A stretch of 5,033 nt of DNA. It comes from Anaerolineae bacterium (GTDB taxonomy: Bacteria; Chloroflexota; Anaerolineae; Aggregatilineales; Phototrophicaceae). The position numbers and the translations under genes were made by a program. Of the stretch, positions 1 through 5,033 are shown in pieces. The stretch covers positions 1-5,033 of the forward strand of contig JACMMD010000698.1 of assembly GCA_014379235.1 (NCBI GenBank), written 5' to 3'. Within the stretch, counting starts at the first letter, position 1. Each line of letters opens with the position of its first letter. A model generated the notes under the pieces. It had not been told where the DNA came from, did not search any database, and saw only the letters and a program-made list of their open reading frames with translations.

Positions 1-11
1 AATTGCAACGT

Positions 12-40
12 GTAGGGGCACGGCATGCCGTGCCCCAACC
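12..40. repeat. GTAGGGGC-family palindrome, copy A
   Basis: Positions 15-36 form a perfect 22-base palindrome without a loop (arms GGGGCACGGCA and its complement), preceded by GTA. The whole 29-base stretch recurs at 2277-2305 with one difference, A at 37 against T at 2302. That change breaks the outer pairing, so this copy is slightly decayed. There is no T-run after it, so it does not look like an intrinsic terminator. It is most likely a dispersed REP/MITE-like element. How it spreads cannot be told from this window. Confidence 0.85.
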
Positions 41-46
41 AATGAA

Positions 47-82
47 CCTCTCCCTAAATACCACTCCGCAAGCAGAGAGGGA
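47..82. repeat. Imperfect inverted repeat (CCTCTC...GAGAGG)
   Basis: CCTCTC at 47-52 can pair with GAGAGG at 75-80. Inside it lies a second short stem, CTC-C-GC with loop AA and GC-A-GAG (64-77), with one mismatch. The element is degenerate and sits directly before the next hairpin. It looks like a decayed member of a second dispersed hairpin family built on CTCTCC/GGAGAG. The pairing is visible; the family assignment is inference. Confidence 0.45.
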
Positions 83-90
83 CTTGTATG

Positions 91-128
91 CCCCTTCCCT
101 GCTTGCGGGGAAGGGGTTGGGGAAGGGG
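91..128 (+). repeat. C-rich/G-rich hairpin with overlapping G-quadruplex motif
   Basis: CCCCTTCCC (91-99) is perfectly complementary to GGGAAGGGG (108-116), giving a 9-bp stem around a short loop. The 3' arm also begins four GGGG runs at 107-110, 113-116, 119-122 and 125-128, separated by AA, TT and AA. This fits an intramolecular G-quadruplex motif with 2-nt loops on the + strand. The two folds share bases 107-116 and cannot form together. The motif ends 42 bases before the permease start. It may be an ordinary member of a dispersed repeat family rather than a dedicated regulatory site. Confidence 0.7.
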
Positions 129-170
129 TAAATCGAGGCAGTAAATAGAGGGAAAGGCGCGGCAAACACT

Positions 171-1172
171 ATGCGTCGTGGTGTACTCTTCTACATTGGC
201 AGTCGTTTGCTACAGGCGCTTCTCGTCCTGTGGGTGATCGCCACCATTTTGTTCTTGCTGTTCCGCCTTGCGCCGGGTAATCCGATGGCCGTGTATCTTG
301 ACCCGACTTTCACCGAGGAACAGGCCAACGCGATCATGGCGCGTTTCGGCCTCGACCAGCCGCTCATCAACCAATATTTCATTTTTATCGGCAACCTTTT
401 ACGCTTTGATCTGGGCGACTCGTTTTTCTACGGCAGTTCGGTAGCCGAACTGATCATGGAAGTGCTGCCCAATACGCTGTATCTGACGATGGCATCGCTG
501 CTGTTGGCCTATATCGTAGGCGTGATCGGCGGGATTATATTGGCGGCGGTTCGCGGCACACTGCGCGAAAAGGTGGGTATCACCTTCACGCTGATGACCC
601 GCGCCGCGCCGGAATTTTGGGTCGGCATGATTTTCTTGGCGATATTTGCCTTTCGGCTGCGCTGGTTTCCATCGTCGGGCACAAGTCCGGCGGGCTTGAT
701 CTACGAGAACGAACTCGACAAGCTGCTGTCGCCGGAGTTCTGGCGGCACATGGCGCTGCCTGTGGCCACCTTCGCGCTGTATTTACACGGCCTGCCCCTG
801 CTGCTGATGCGCTCGAACATGTTGGAAGTCCTCGATCAAGACTTCATCACGATGGGGCGTTTGATCGGCTATTCCGAGTGGCGGCTGATGGTGCAGCACG
901 CGGCGCGTAATGCCATTTTTCCGGTGCTGACCGCGCTCACGCTCGGCGTCGGCTATGCTATTGGCGGCGATGTGGTCATCGAGAACGTGTTTGGCTGGCC
1001 GGGACTGGGGCGATTATTGGTGCGGGCTGTGTCGTCATCAGATTATCCGGTGGCGCAGGGGTCGTTTTTCGTGATCGCGGTGTTGATCGTCGTCCTTAAT
1101 TTGCTGGCCGATGTGCTTTACAGCTTGCTTGACCCGCGTGTTGGCGCATCGGAGCAGGCGCGGATTGCTTAG
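171..1172 (+). CDS. dppB: DppB/OppB-type peptide ABC transporter permease
   Basis: This encodes one of the two different membrane subunits of a peptide/opine/nickel-class ABC importer, forming half of the translocation path in the cytoplasmic membrane. The 333-residue length is usual for the family. About six hydrophobic segments are visible (roughly 9-31, 102-126, 137-160, 195-215, 249-272, 296-320). The early LAPGNP motif (33-38) is typical of DppB/OppB. The cytoplasmic EAA-type loop, which docks on an ATPase, is at about 217-250 with its conserved Gly at 233. The segment ENVFGWPGLGRLL (271-283) followed by DYPV is a family hallmark. The start is well constrained: TAA at 129-131 is in frame upstream and no other ATG or GTG lies between. 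A purine tract (AGAGGGAAAGG, 147-157) is the likely ribosome site, though rather far away. The symbol is at family level; the substrate cannot be read from sequence. Confidence 0.95.
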   Translation: MRRGVLFYIGSRLLQALLVLWVIATILFLLFRLAPGNPMAVYLDPTFTEEQANAIMARFGLDQPLINQYFIFIGNLLRFDLGDSFFYGSSVAELIMEVLPNTLYLTMASLLLAYIVGVIGGIILAAVRGTLREKVGITFTLMTRAAPEFWVGMIFLAIFAFRLRWFPSSGTSPAGLIYENELDKLLSPEFWRHMALPVATFALYLHGLPLLLMRSNMLEVLDQDFITMGRLIGYSEWRLMVQHAARNAIFPVLTALTLGVGYAIGGDVVIENVFGWPGLGRLLVRAVSSSDYPVAQGSFFVIAVLIVVLNLLADVLYSLLDPRVGASEQARIA

Positions 1173-1178
1173 TGCGAG

Positions 1179-1217
1179 TGTCCGTAGGGGCGGGTCTCAA
1201 ACCCGCCCCTACGGACA
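1179..1217. repeat. GTAGGGGC-family hairpin between the permease genes
   Basis: Two 17-base arms (1179-1195 and 1201-1217) are perfectly complementary around the 5-base loop CTCAA. The element contains the GTAGGGGC and GCCCCTAC ends seen in the other spacer repeats, here with the core GGGT...ACCC and an added 5-bp outer stem. It starts 7 bases after the upstream permease stop codon. No T-run follows, so a rho-independent terminator is unlikely. In mRNA it would make a very stable stem-loop that could protect or limit the upstream message, but that is inference. Confidence 0.88.
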
Positions 1218-1228
1218 GTCTAGACTGT
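1215..1228. promoter_or_regulatory. 14-bp palindrome next to the ribosome site
   Basis: ACAGTCTAGACTGT is a perfect 14-base palindrome. It shares its first three bases with the 3' arm of the preceding hairpin and ends immediately before AAGGA. The position fits either an operator-like site or a small RNA stem that competes with the larger hairpin. No regulator is encoded in the window and the motif is not repeated here, so a chance palindrome is possible. Confidence 0.35.
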
Positions 1229-1233
1229 AAGGA
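1229..1233 (+). promoter_or_regulatory. Ribosome binding site of the second permease
   Basis: AAGGA lies 9 bases before the ATG at 1243. An in-frame TAA at 1228-1230 overlaps it, so no longer protein is possible and the ATG is well supported. Confidence 0.75.
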
Positions 1234-1242
1234 AGATACGCC

Positions 1243-2175
1243 ATGCAGAACGTAGAACAGCAGCCTACAGCAGCCATCGTCCCGCCGCCGACGTTCAAGC
1301 GGCCAATGCCGTTGACGGGCTTCATTCGTACGAATGCTGAGGTTTTCCAGCGAGACCGCCTCGCGCTGGCGGGGCTGGTGATCTTCATCTTCTTCCTGAT
1401 TGTGGCCATCTTCGCGCCAGTGATCGCCCCGTATGACCCGCAAGATGTCATCGAAGAGGGCGGTATCTGGCTGTCCAACGAGAAGCCGTCGTTCGAGTTC
1501 CTGCTCGGCACAACCAACATCGGGCGCGATATTTTCTCGCAGTTGGTTTATGGCTCACGCGCTGCGCTGTTGGTGGGCTTTTCGGCGGCGGTAGCGGTCT
1601 CGATCATCGGCACGATTATCGGGCTGCTTTCCGGTTATTACGGCGGTTGGATCGACACGATCCTGATGCGGCTGGCGGACGTGGCCTTTGGCATCCCGTT
1701 CTTGCCGTTCATTATTGTGCTGACGGCCTTCCTTGACCCCAGTTTGTGGAATATCGTGTTTGCGATGGCGCTGCTGTTGTGGCGCGATACCAGCCGCGTG
1801 ATTCGTTCGCAGGTGTTGATTATCAAAGAGCAGGCGTTCATCAGCGCGGCACGGGTTTCGGGCGCGAGCGACATGCGAATTATCTTCCTGTATGTCGCGC
1901 CGAGCATTTTGCCGCTGTCGTTTTTGTATGGCTCGTTGGCCATCGGTTGGGCCATTCTCACCGAAGCCAGCGTGAGCTTTCTCGGCTTTGGCGACCCGGA
2001 TGCGGTCAGTTGGGGCTTTATGCTGCAAGATGCGTTCCTGTCGCAGGCGCTGTCTCGCGGGGCGTATTACTGGTTCATCCCGCCGGGGATTTGCATCATG
2101 CTGACGGTGATGGCCGGCTTCTTCATCGGGCGCGGCTACGAAGAAGTGCTGTTCCCACGTTTACGTCGCAGATAA
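1243..2175 (+). CDS. dppC: DppC/OppC-type peptide ABC transporter permease
   Basis: This encodes the second membrane subunit of the importer and is expected to pair with the DppB-type protein. The 310-residue product has a cytoplasmic N-terminal stretch (1-40) matching the OppC N-terminal region, a first membrane helix at about 41-63 ending in IAPYDPQ, and the family segment LLGTTNIGRDIFSQLVYGSRAALLVG (about 87-112). Further helices lie at about 113-135, 150-165, 170-182, 218-240 and 278-296. The EAA-type ATPase-docking loop is at about 192-224 with Gly207. TEASVSFLGFG (240-250) followed by SWG is characteristic of DppC/OppC. The gene lies 70 bases after dppB, separated by a hairpin, and is probably co-transcribed with it. 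Its last codons and stop (RLRRR, TAA) fall inside a 19-base sequence that is repeated 59 bases downstream, so the very C-terminus may have been reshaped. Substrate unknown. Confidence 0.95.
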   Translation: MQNVEQQPTAAIVPPPTFKRPMPLTGFIRTNAEVFQRDRLALAGLVIFIFFLIVAIFAPVIAPYDPQDVIEEGGIWLSNEKPSFEFLLGTTNIGRDIFSQLVYGSRAALLVGFSAAVAVSIIGTIIGLLSGYYGGWIDTILMRLADVAFGIPFLPFIIVLTAFLDPSLWNIVFAMALLLWRDTSRVIRSQVLIIKEQAFISAARVSGASDMRIIFLYVAPSILPLSFLYGSLAIGWAILTEASVSFLGFGDPDAVSWGFMLQDAFLSQALSRGAYYWFIPPGICIMLTVMAGFFIGRGYEEVLFPRLRRR

Positions 2176-2240
2176 ACCATTAGGTCGTAGGGGCGGCGGC
2201 TTCGCTTTGAGCCGCCCGTTTACGTCGTAGATAAATTAGG
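2158..2240 (+). repeat. Duplicated gene end flanking a repeat element
   Basis: The 19 bases at 2158-2176, which contain the last codons and TAA of the second permease, recur at 2217-2235 with one mismatch (C2169 against T2228). After a 3-base gap the match continues through TTAGG in both copies. The interval between copies holds one GC-rich hairpin. This is the pattern left by a duplication accompanying gain of the hairpin, or by slippage. The repeat is directly visible; the mechanism is not. Confidence 0.75.
2185..2218. repeat. GTAGGGGC-family hairpin, one end degenerate
   Basis: The element begins TCGTAGGGGCGGC. GGGCGGC (2191-2197) pairs with GCCGCCC (2211-2217); alternatively GGCGGCT (2195-2201) pairs with AGCCGCC (2210-2216) around an 8-base loop. 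The left end matches the family, but the expected CCCCTAC right end is replaced by CCCGTTTACG, which is the start of the duplicated gene tail. No T-run follows. Confidence 0.7.
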
Positions 2241-2263
2241 GCGCATCACGATGCGCCCCTACC
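2237..2263. repeat. GTAGGGGC-family hairpin, GCGCATC core
   Basis: GGGCGCATC (2239-2247) pairs perfectly with GATGCGCCC (2250-2258) around a 2-base gap (in practice an 8-bp stem with loop CACG), and the right end reads CCCCTACC. The left end, TTAGGGC, has lost one G and departs from GTAGGGGC. This is the second of three elements stacked in the spacer before the ATPase gene. Confidence 0.75.
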
Positions 2264-2276
2264 GAAAAGGTTTGAC

Positions 2277-2305
2277 GTAGGGGCACGGCATGCCGTGCCC
2301 CTACC
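2277..2305. repeat. GTAGGGGC-family palindrome, copy B (intact)
   Basis: Positions 2277-2304 form a perfect 28-base palindrome without a loop, from GTAGGGGC to GCCCCTAC. It is the same element as at 12-40, with one mismatch over 29 bases, and it is the intact version. It ends 24 bases before the ATPase start codon, just ahead of the ribosome site. No T-run follows. In RNA it would fold into a 12-13 bp hairpin between permease and ATPase messages. Confidence 0.88.
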
Positions 2306-2318
2306 GGAGAATGGTTGT

Positions 2319-2322
2319 GGAG
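2319..2322 (+). promoter_or_regulatory. Ribosome binding site of the fused ATPase
   Basis: GGAG lies 6 bases before the ATG at 2329. An in-frame TAA at 2323-2325 just upstream rules out a longer product, so this site fixes the start. Confidence 0.75.
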
Positions 2323-2328
2323 TAAGTT

Positions 2329-4455
2329 ATGGCCTTATTGGAAGTTCGCAATCTGAGCGTGGTTTATCACACGCAGCGCGGGCAATCGCGGGCGGTGGAT
2401 AACGTCTCGCTGACCGTCGAACAGGCGCAGCATCTGGGCGTGATCGGCGAATCGGGCTGCGGCAAATCGACGCTGCTGCGGGCGCTGGTACGAGTTTTGC
2501 CGCGCAACGGACAGATCGTCAGCGGCGAAATCCTGTTCAAAGGGCGTGACCTGCTTAAGCTCTCTGCGAACGAGATGCGTCAATTGCGCTGGCGTGAGAT
2601 CGCTACCGTGCCGCAGGCGTCGATGGATTCGCTTGACCCAGTGCAGCGCGTCGGCGGCCAGCTAGAGAAGATTCTCACGGTACGCGGCGGTTTAGATCGG
2701 CGCACGGCCAAGCGGCGTTCAGTGGAATTGTTCGACCTCGTAGGGCTGGATTCCAAGCGGCTGACGCATTACCCGCATGAGTTTTCCGGCGGCATGAAGC
2801 AGCGCGCCATCATCGCTATGGCTCTGGCGCTGAGTCCGAGTCTGCTGATCGCCGACGAACCGCTCACGGCGCTGGATGTGATCGTGCAGCATCAGGTGTT
2901 GGAAGTGTTCAAACGGCTCGAAGACGAGCTTAACCTCACGGTGATGCTGGCCACACACGATATTTCGGTGGTGGCACAGGTATGCGACTCGGTGGCGGTG
3001 ATGTACGCAGGGCGCGTGGTCGAGCGCGCTGACGTGAGCGGCTTTTTCAATACGCCCTATCACCCGTACAGTCTCGGTTTGCAGCAGGCATTTCCCAACA
3101 TCGTGCGCCCCAAAGACATGCTCGTTTCAATTGAGGGCTATCCGCCCGATCTGCATGAGCCGCCAAGCGCGTGTCGGTTTGCGCCGCGCTGTCCGTTCGT
3201 GCAGCAGAAATGCCGCGAGATCGACCCGCCGCTGGTGCAGGTCGATGCGGGGCAAGAGGCGGCCTGTTTGCGCGCCGATGAAATGGACACTCTGCGCGCT
3301 CAAGGCTTAGACCCGCATGTATGGCAGACTACCGAAGTCGCTGTACAGATGTTGGCCGCTACCGCTGCCAAGTCGGATACTAACGGCGCGCATCAACCCT
3401 CACCCGCGACCCTCGATGGTGGTGATTTGCTGCAAGTGCAGGGCGTATCCAAGCGCTATCACGTCGGCGGTGGATTGGCTGGTCTGCTGCGCGGGACTCC
3501 GGCACAAACGGTGTACGCCGTCAACGGACTGTCGTTCACACTGCGGCGCGGCGAGAGCTTGGGCTTGGCGGGCGAATCGGGCAGCGGCAAGACGACGACG
3601 GGCAAGCTGCTGATTAAGATGCTCGAACCCAGTGTGGGCAGCATCCTATTCGATGGTAGCGATTTAACGCAGCTTACCGGAGACGGACTGAAATCCTTCC
3701 GGCGCCGCGCTCAGTTGATGTTCCAGAATCCATTTGAGGCGCTCAATCCGCGCTTCACGCTGTATCGTTCGCTGTCCGAACCGCTGCTGATTCACGGCTG
3801 GAAGGACGAAGATAAGCGGCTGGCGCGCATACTCGAAACGCTGGGACAGGTCAACCTGCGCCCGCCGGAAGCGTTCCTCGATAAATATCCGCATCAGCTT
3901 TCCGGCGGACAGCTACAGCGCGTGGTGCTGGCGCGGGCGTTGGTGCTGCGACCTGATTTTCTGGTGGCGGACGAACCCGTTTCAATGCTGGACGTGTCGG
4001 TGCGCGCTGGCATTCTCAACACCATGAAAGACCTCGCCCGTGATATGGGATTGACGACGGTGTATATCTCGCACGATTTGTCGCTGCTGCAATACACCTG
4101 TGACCGCATCGCGGTGATGTATCTGGGGCATATCGTCGAGGTGGGGCCGGCGCAAGAGATCATCCAGAATCCCAAGCATCCATACACGAAGGCGCTGATC
4201 GCCGCCGTGCCTGTGCCTGATCCGGCGATCAAAAATTTAGCGCTGCCCATCCGTGAAGGTGTGCCGCGTCCGACGCAGTTGGCGCAGGGCTGCCCGTTCC
4301 TCGAACGCTGCCCCGAAGCGATGGAAGCGTGTATCAACATTTTCCCGCCATCGGTGGAGGTGGGCGAGAACCAATTCGCGCTGTGTCATTTGTACGGTGA
4401 ACATGCGAATTCGCCGAAGATCAGTGCTGAGTTCCGGGTGCTGAGTTCTGAGTGA
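2329..4455 (+). CDS. Fused DppD-DppF-type dual ABC ATPase of a peptide importer
   Basis: This encodes the cytoplasmic motor, with both nucleotide-binding subunits in one 708-residue chain, the arrangement known from GsiA and YejF. The N-terminal ATPase has Walker A GESGCGKST (40-48), Q-loop Gln96, signature FSGGMKQR (152-159), Walker B LLIADEP (172-178), D-loop ALD (181-183) and switch His210. The C-terminal ATPase has Walker A GESGSGKTT (415-423), Gln466, LSGGQLQR (524-531), FLVADEP (544-550), LD (554-555) and His582. Both sets look complete, so two working ATP sites are expected. Each half ends in the oligopeptide-transporter C-terminal region (HPYS 245-248, HPYT 617-620) with four cysteines of identical spacing: 282, 288, 295, 313 and 655, 661, 668, 686. 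Residues 314-365 look like a flexible linker. The last ten residues come from a heptamer repeat. It lies 153 bases after the permeases and most likely serves them. Confidence 0.96.
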   Translation: MALLEVRNLSVVYHTQRGQSRAVDNVSLTVEQAQHLGVIGESGCGKSTLLRALVRVLPRNGQIVSGEILFKGRDLLKLSANEMRQLRWREIATVPQASMDSLDPVQRVGGQLEKILTVRGGLDRRTAKRRSVELFDLVGLDSKRLTHYPHEFSGGMKQRAIIAMALALSPSLLIADEPLTALDVIVQHQVLEVFKRLEDELNLTVMLATHDISVVAQVCDSVAVMYAGRVVERADVSGFFNTPYHPYSLGLQQAFPNIVRPKDMLVSIEGYPPDLHEPPSACRFAPRCPFVQQKCREIDPPLVQVDAGQEAACLRADEMDTLRAQGLDPHVWQTTEVAVQMLAATAAKSDTNGAHQPSPATLDGGDLLQVQGVSKRYHVGGGLAGLLRGTPAQTVYAVNGLSFTLRRGESLGLAGESGSGKTTTGKLLIKMLEPSVGSILFDGSDLTQLTGDGLKSFRRRAQLMFQNPFEALNPRFTLYRSLSEPLLIHGWKDEDKRLARILETLGQVNLRPPEAFLDKYPHQLSGGQLQRVVLARALVLRPDFLVADEPVSMLDVSVRAGILNTMKDLARDMGLTTVYISHDLSLLQYTCDRIAVMYLGHIVEVGPAQEIIQNPKHPYTKALIAAVPVPDPAIKNLALPIREGVPRPTQLAQGCPFLERCPEAMEACINIFPPSVEVGENQFALCHLYGEHANSPKISAEFRVLSSE

Positions 4456-4457
4456 AG
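4423..4457 (+). repeat. Degenerate heptamer tandem repeat over the ATPase stop codon
   Basis: Five 7-base units follow each other: AGTGCTG, AGTTCCG, GGTGCTG, AGTTCTG, AGTGAAG, the last one decayed. They encode the final residues SAEFRVLSSE (699-708) and supply the TGA. Seven is not a multiple of three, so the repeat is not a protein repeat. It resembles the short heptameric tandem repeats I recall from spacers of cyanobacteria and Chloroflexota. Confidence 0.65.
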
Positions 4458-4484
4458 ACAGGTATGAGGTTCGAGTAAAGACAG
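4451..4484 (+). repeat. Short direct repeat in the last spacer
   Basis: AGTGAAGACAG (4451-4461) and AGTAAAGACAG (4474-4484) differ at one base and are 23 bases apart. The first overlaps the end of the heptamer tract. They fill most of the 41-base spacer before the last gene and may be remnants of the same repeat growth; chance is not excluded. Confidence 0.4.
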
Positions 4485-4485
4485 T

Positions 4486-4490
4486 GGTGA
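4486..4490 (+). promoter_or_regulatory. Probable ribosome binding site of the FGE-like gene
   Basis: GGTGA, a weak Shine-Dalgarno match, lies 6 bases before the ATG at 4497. An in-frame TGA at 4488-4490 overlaps it and excludes an ATG further upstream. ATGs at 4515 and 4521 lack a comparable site. Confidence 0.5.
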
Positions 4491-4496
4491 TTGCTA

Positions 4497-5033
4497 ATGC
4501 ACCGATCCGTTAAAATGACCATGCTGCTCCGTATTATTGGCGGGACTGCCCTTCTCGTCGCAATCGTTGGCGCGAGGATATTCACTTCGGCGCAAGGTGA
4601 GAACTGGGTTCCGCAAGTCCAAACCTTCGACGGGGTTGAGATGGTGCTTGTGCCATCAGGTTGTTTCATGATGGGCAGCAGCGATGCTGAAATTGCTACG
4701 CTAACTGAGCAACGACCTAATCTCGCATATGCTTTCCGTGATGCAGGCCCACAAACAAGAATGTGTTTTGATGAACCGTTCTGGATCGATAAGTATCTTG
4801 TAACGAATGCTCAGTTCAGGCAGTTCCACGGCGTCGCTGGCCGTGATAGCTATTGGACAGATGATAACCGTCCGCGTGAAATGATTTCATGGTTTGAAGC
4901 GCGGGATTTTTGTGGCCTAAGAGAGGCACGGCTGCCATCGGAGGCCGAATGGGAATATGCTGCGCGCGGGCCGAACTCGCTGGCATTTCCTTGGGGTGAT
5001 ACTTGGAATCCTGATAACGCAGTATGGTCGATA
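4497..5033 (+). CDS. Formylglycine-generating-enzyme-like (SUMF1/FGE) protein, 5' part
   Basis: This reading frame stays open for 179 codons to the window edge, so the 3' end is missing. Residues 9-26 are hydrophobic after a basic start, and TSA-Q (30-33) could be a signal-peptidase site, so the product is probably exported or membrane-anchored. The FGE-sulfatase domain begins at about 47: EMVLVPSGCFMMGS (48-61), FWIDKYLVTNAQF (95-107), ISWFEARDFC (130-139), ARLPSEAEWEYAARG (144-158) and FPWGDTWNPDNAVW (164-177). The family includes enzymes that oxidise a sulfatase cysteine to formylglycine, as well as iron-dependent C-S bond formers and many uncharacterised members. The catalytic cysteines normally lie nearer the C-terminus, outside this window, so activity cannot be judged. 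Cys56, Cys90 and Cys139 are visible. It begins 41 bases after the transporter genes, with no terminator seen, but a functional link is not shown. Its base usage looks less GC-rich than that of the transporter genes. Confidence 0.9.
   Translation, partial: MHRSVKMTMLLRIIGGTALLVAIVGARIFTSAQGENWVPQVQTFDGVEMVLVPSGCFMMGSSDAEIATLTEQRPNLAYAFRDAGPQTRMCFDEPFWIDKYLVTNAQFRQFHGVAGRDSYWTDDNRPREMISWFEARDFCGLREARLPSEAEWEYAARGPNSLAFPWGDTWNPDNAVWSI

Noticed and set aside
41..170. A sigma-70 promoter for the transporter genes
   Set aside because: No convincing pair of -35 and -10 boxes with proper spacing was found; AT-rich bits such as TTGTAT at 84-89 have no partner. The start of transcription may lie further upstream.
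617..910. 97-residue + strand frame inside the first permease
   Set aside because: It lies wholly within a well-supported gene, shows no domain or ribosome site, and is rich in Ala and Arg as expected of an out-of-frame reading of GC-rich DNA.
1179..1217. Strong hairpin as an intrinsic terminator after the first permease
   Set aside because: No run of T follows the stem; the next bases are GTCTAGACTG. The element also matches the spacer repeat family.
1555..2028. 157-residue frame on the - strand opposite the second permease
   Set aside because: Its composition (many Arg, Gln, His, Asp) is typical of an antisense shadow, and the + strand protein matches a known family along its full length.
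2185..2305. Three stacked palindromes as a CRISPR array or an origin
   Set aside because: The units differ in core sequence, lack equal repeats and spacers, and no iteron or DnaA-box pattern or cas gene is seen.
2311..2325. ATG-GTT-GTG-GAG-TAA as a leader peptide or earlier ATPase start
   Set aside because: It is in frame with the ATPase but stops after four codons, and its GGAG is the ribosome site for the ATG at 2329. Nothing suggests an attenuator.
4421..4669. 82-residue frame on the - strand across the last spacer
   Set aside because: Its end is just the heptamer repeat read backwards (TQNSAPGTQH), and its start is opposite the FGE-like gene.

Overview
The window reads as part of a bacterial chromosome with moderately high GC, densely packed on the + strand. 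The best guess for the source is a Chloroflexota lineage, probably Anaerolineae-like. That rests on three things: GTAGGGGC...GCCCCTAC palindromic repeats in the spacers, degenerate heptamer tracts of the AGTGCTG/AGTTCTG kind, and a large-family SUMF1/FGE-type protein. I recall all three as common in that phylum. The lineage is an inference and was not tested by any search.

Layout. Positions 1-170 hold no gene I can support; they carry three repeat elements, including a four-run G-tract ending about 40 bases before the first gene. Positions 171-1172 encode a DppB/OppB-type permease and 1243-2175 its DppC/OppC-type partner. Positions 2329-4455 encode one 708-residue protein containing two complete peptide-type ABC ATPases (a DppD-DppF fusion). 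Together these three genes supply the whole membrane and motor part of a peptide/opine/nickel-class ABC importer: two different six-helix permeases and one polypeptide carrying both ATPases. The extracytoplasmic substrate-binding protein is not in the window and may lie upstream of position 1. Positions 4497-5033 hold the 5' part of an exported or membrane-anchored formylglycine-generating-enzyme-like (SUMF1) protein that runs off the right edge.

The spacers are where the unusual structure lies. The 1172-1243 and 2175-2329 gaps hold one and three palindromic elements respectively, and another lies upstream of the first permease. They share GTAGGGGC/GCCCCTAC-like ends but have different cores. 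Two of them, at 12-40 and 2277-2305, are the same element with one mismatch and bracket the two permease genes. The last 19 bases around the second permease's stop codon are repeated 59 bases downstream on the other side of one element. The end of the ATPase gene runs into a heptamer repeat that encodes its last ten residues.

I see no evidence of a new multi-gene system. The genes belong to well-known families and the points of interest concern repeats, gene ends and the fused ATPase's cysteine quartets.
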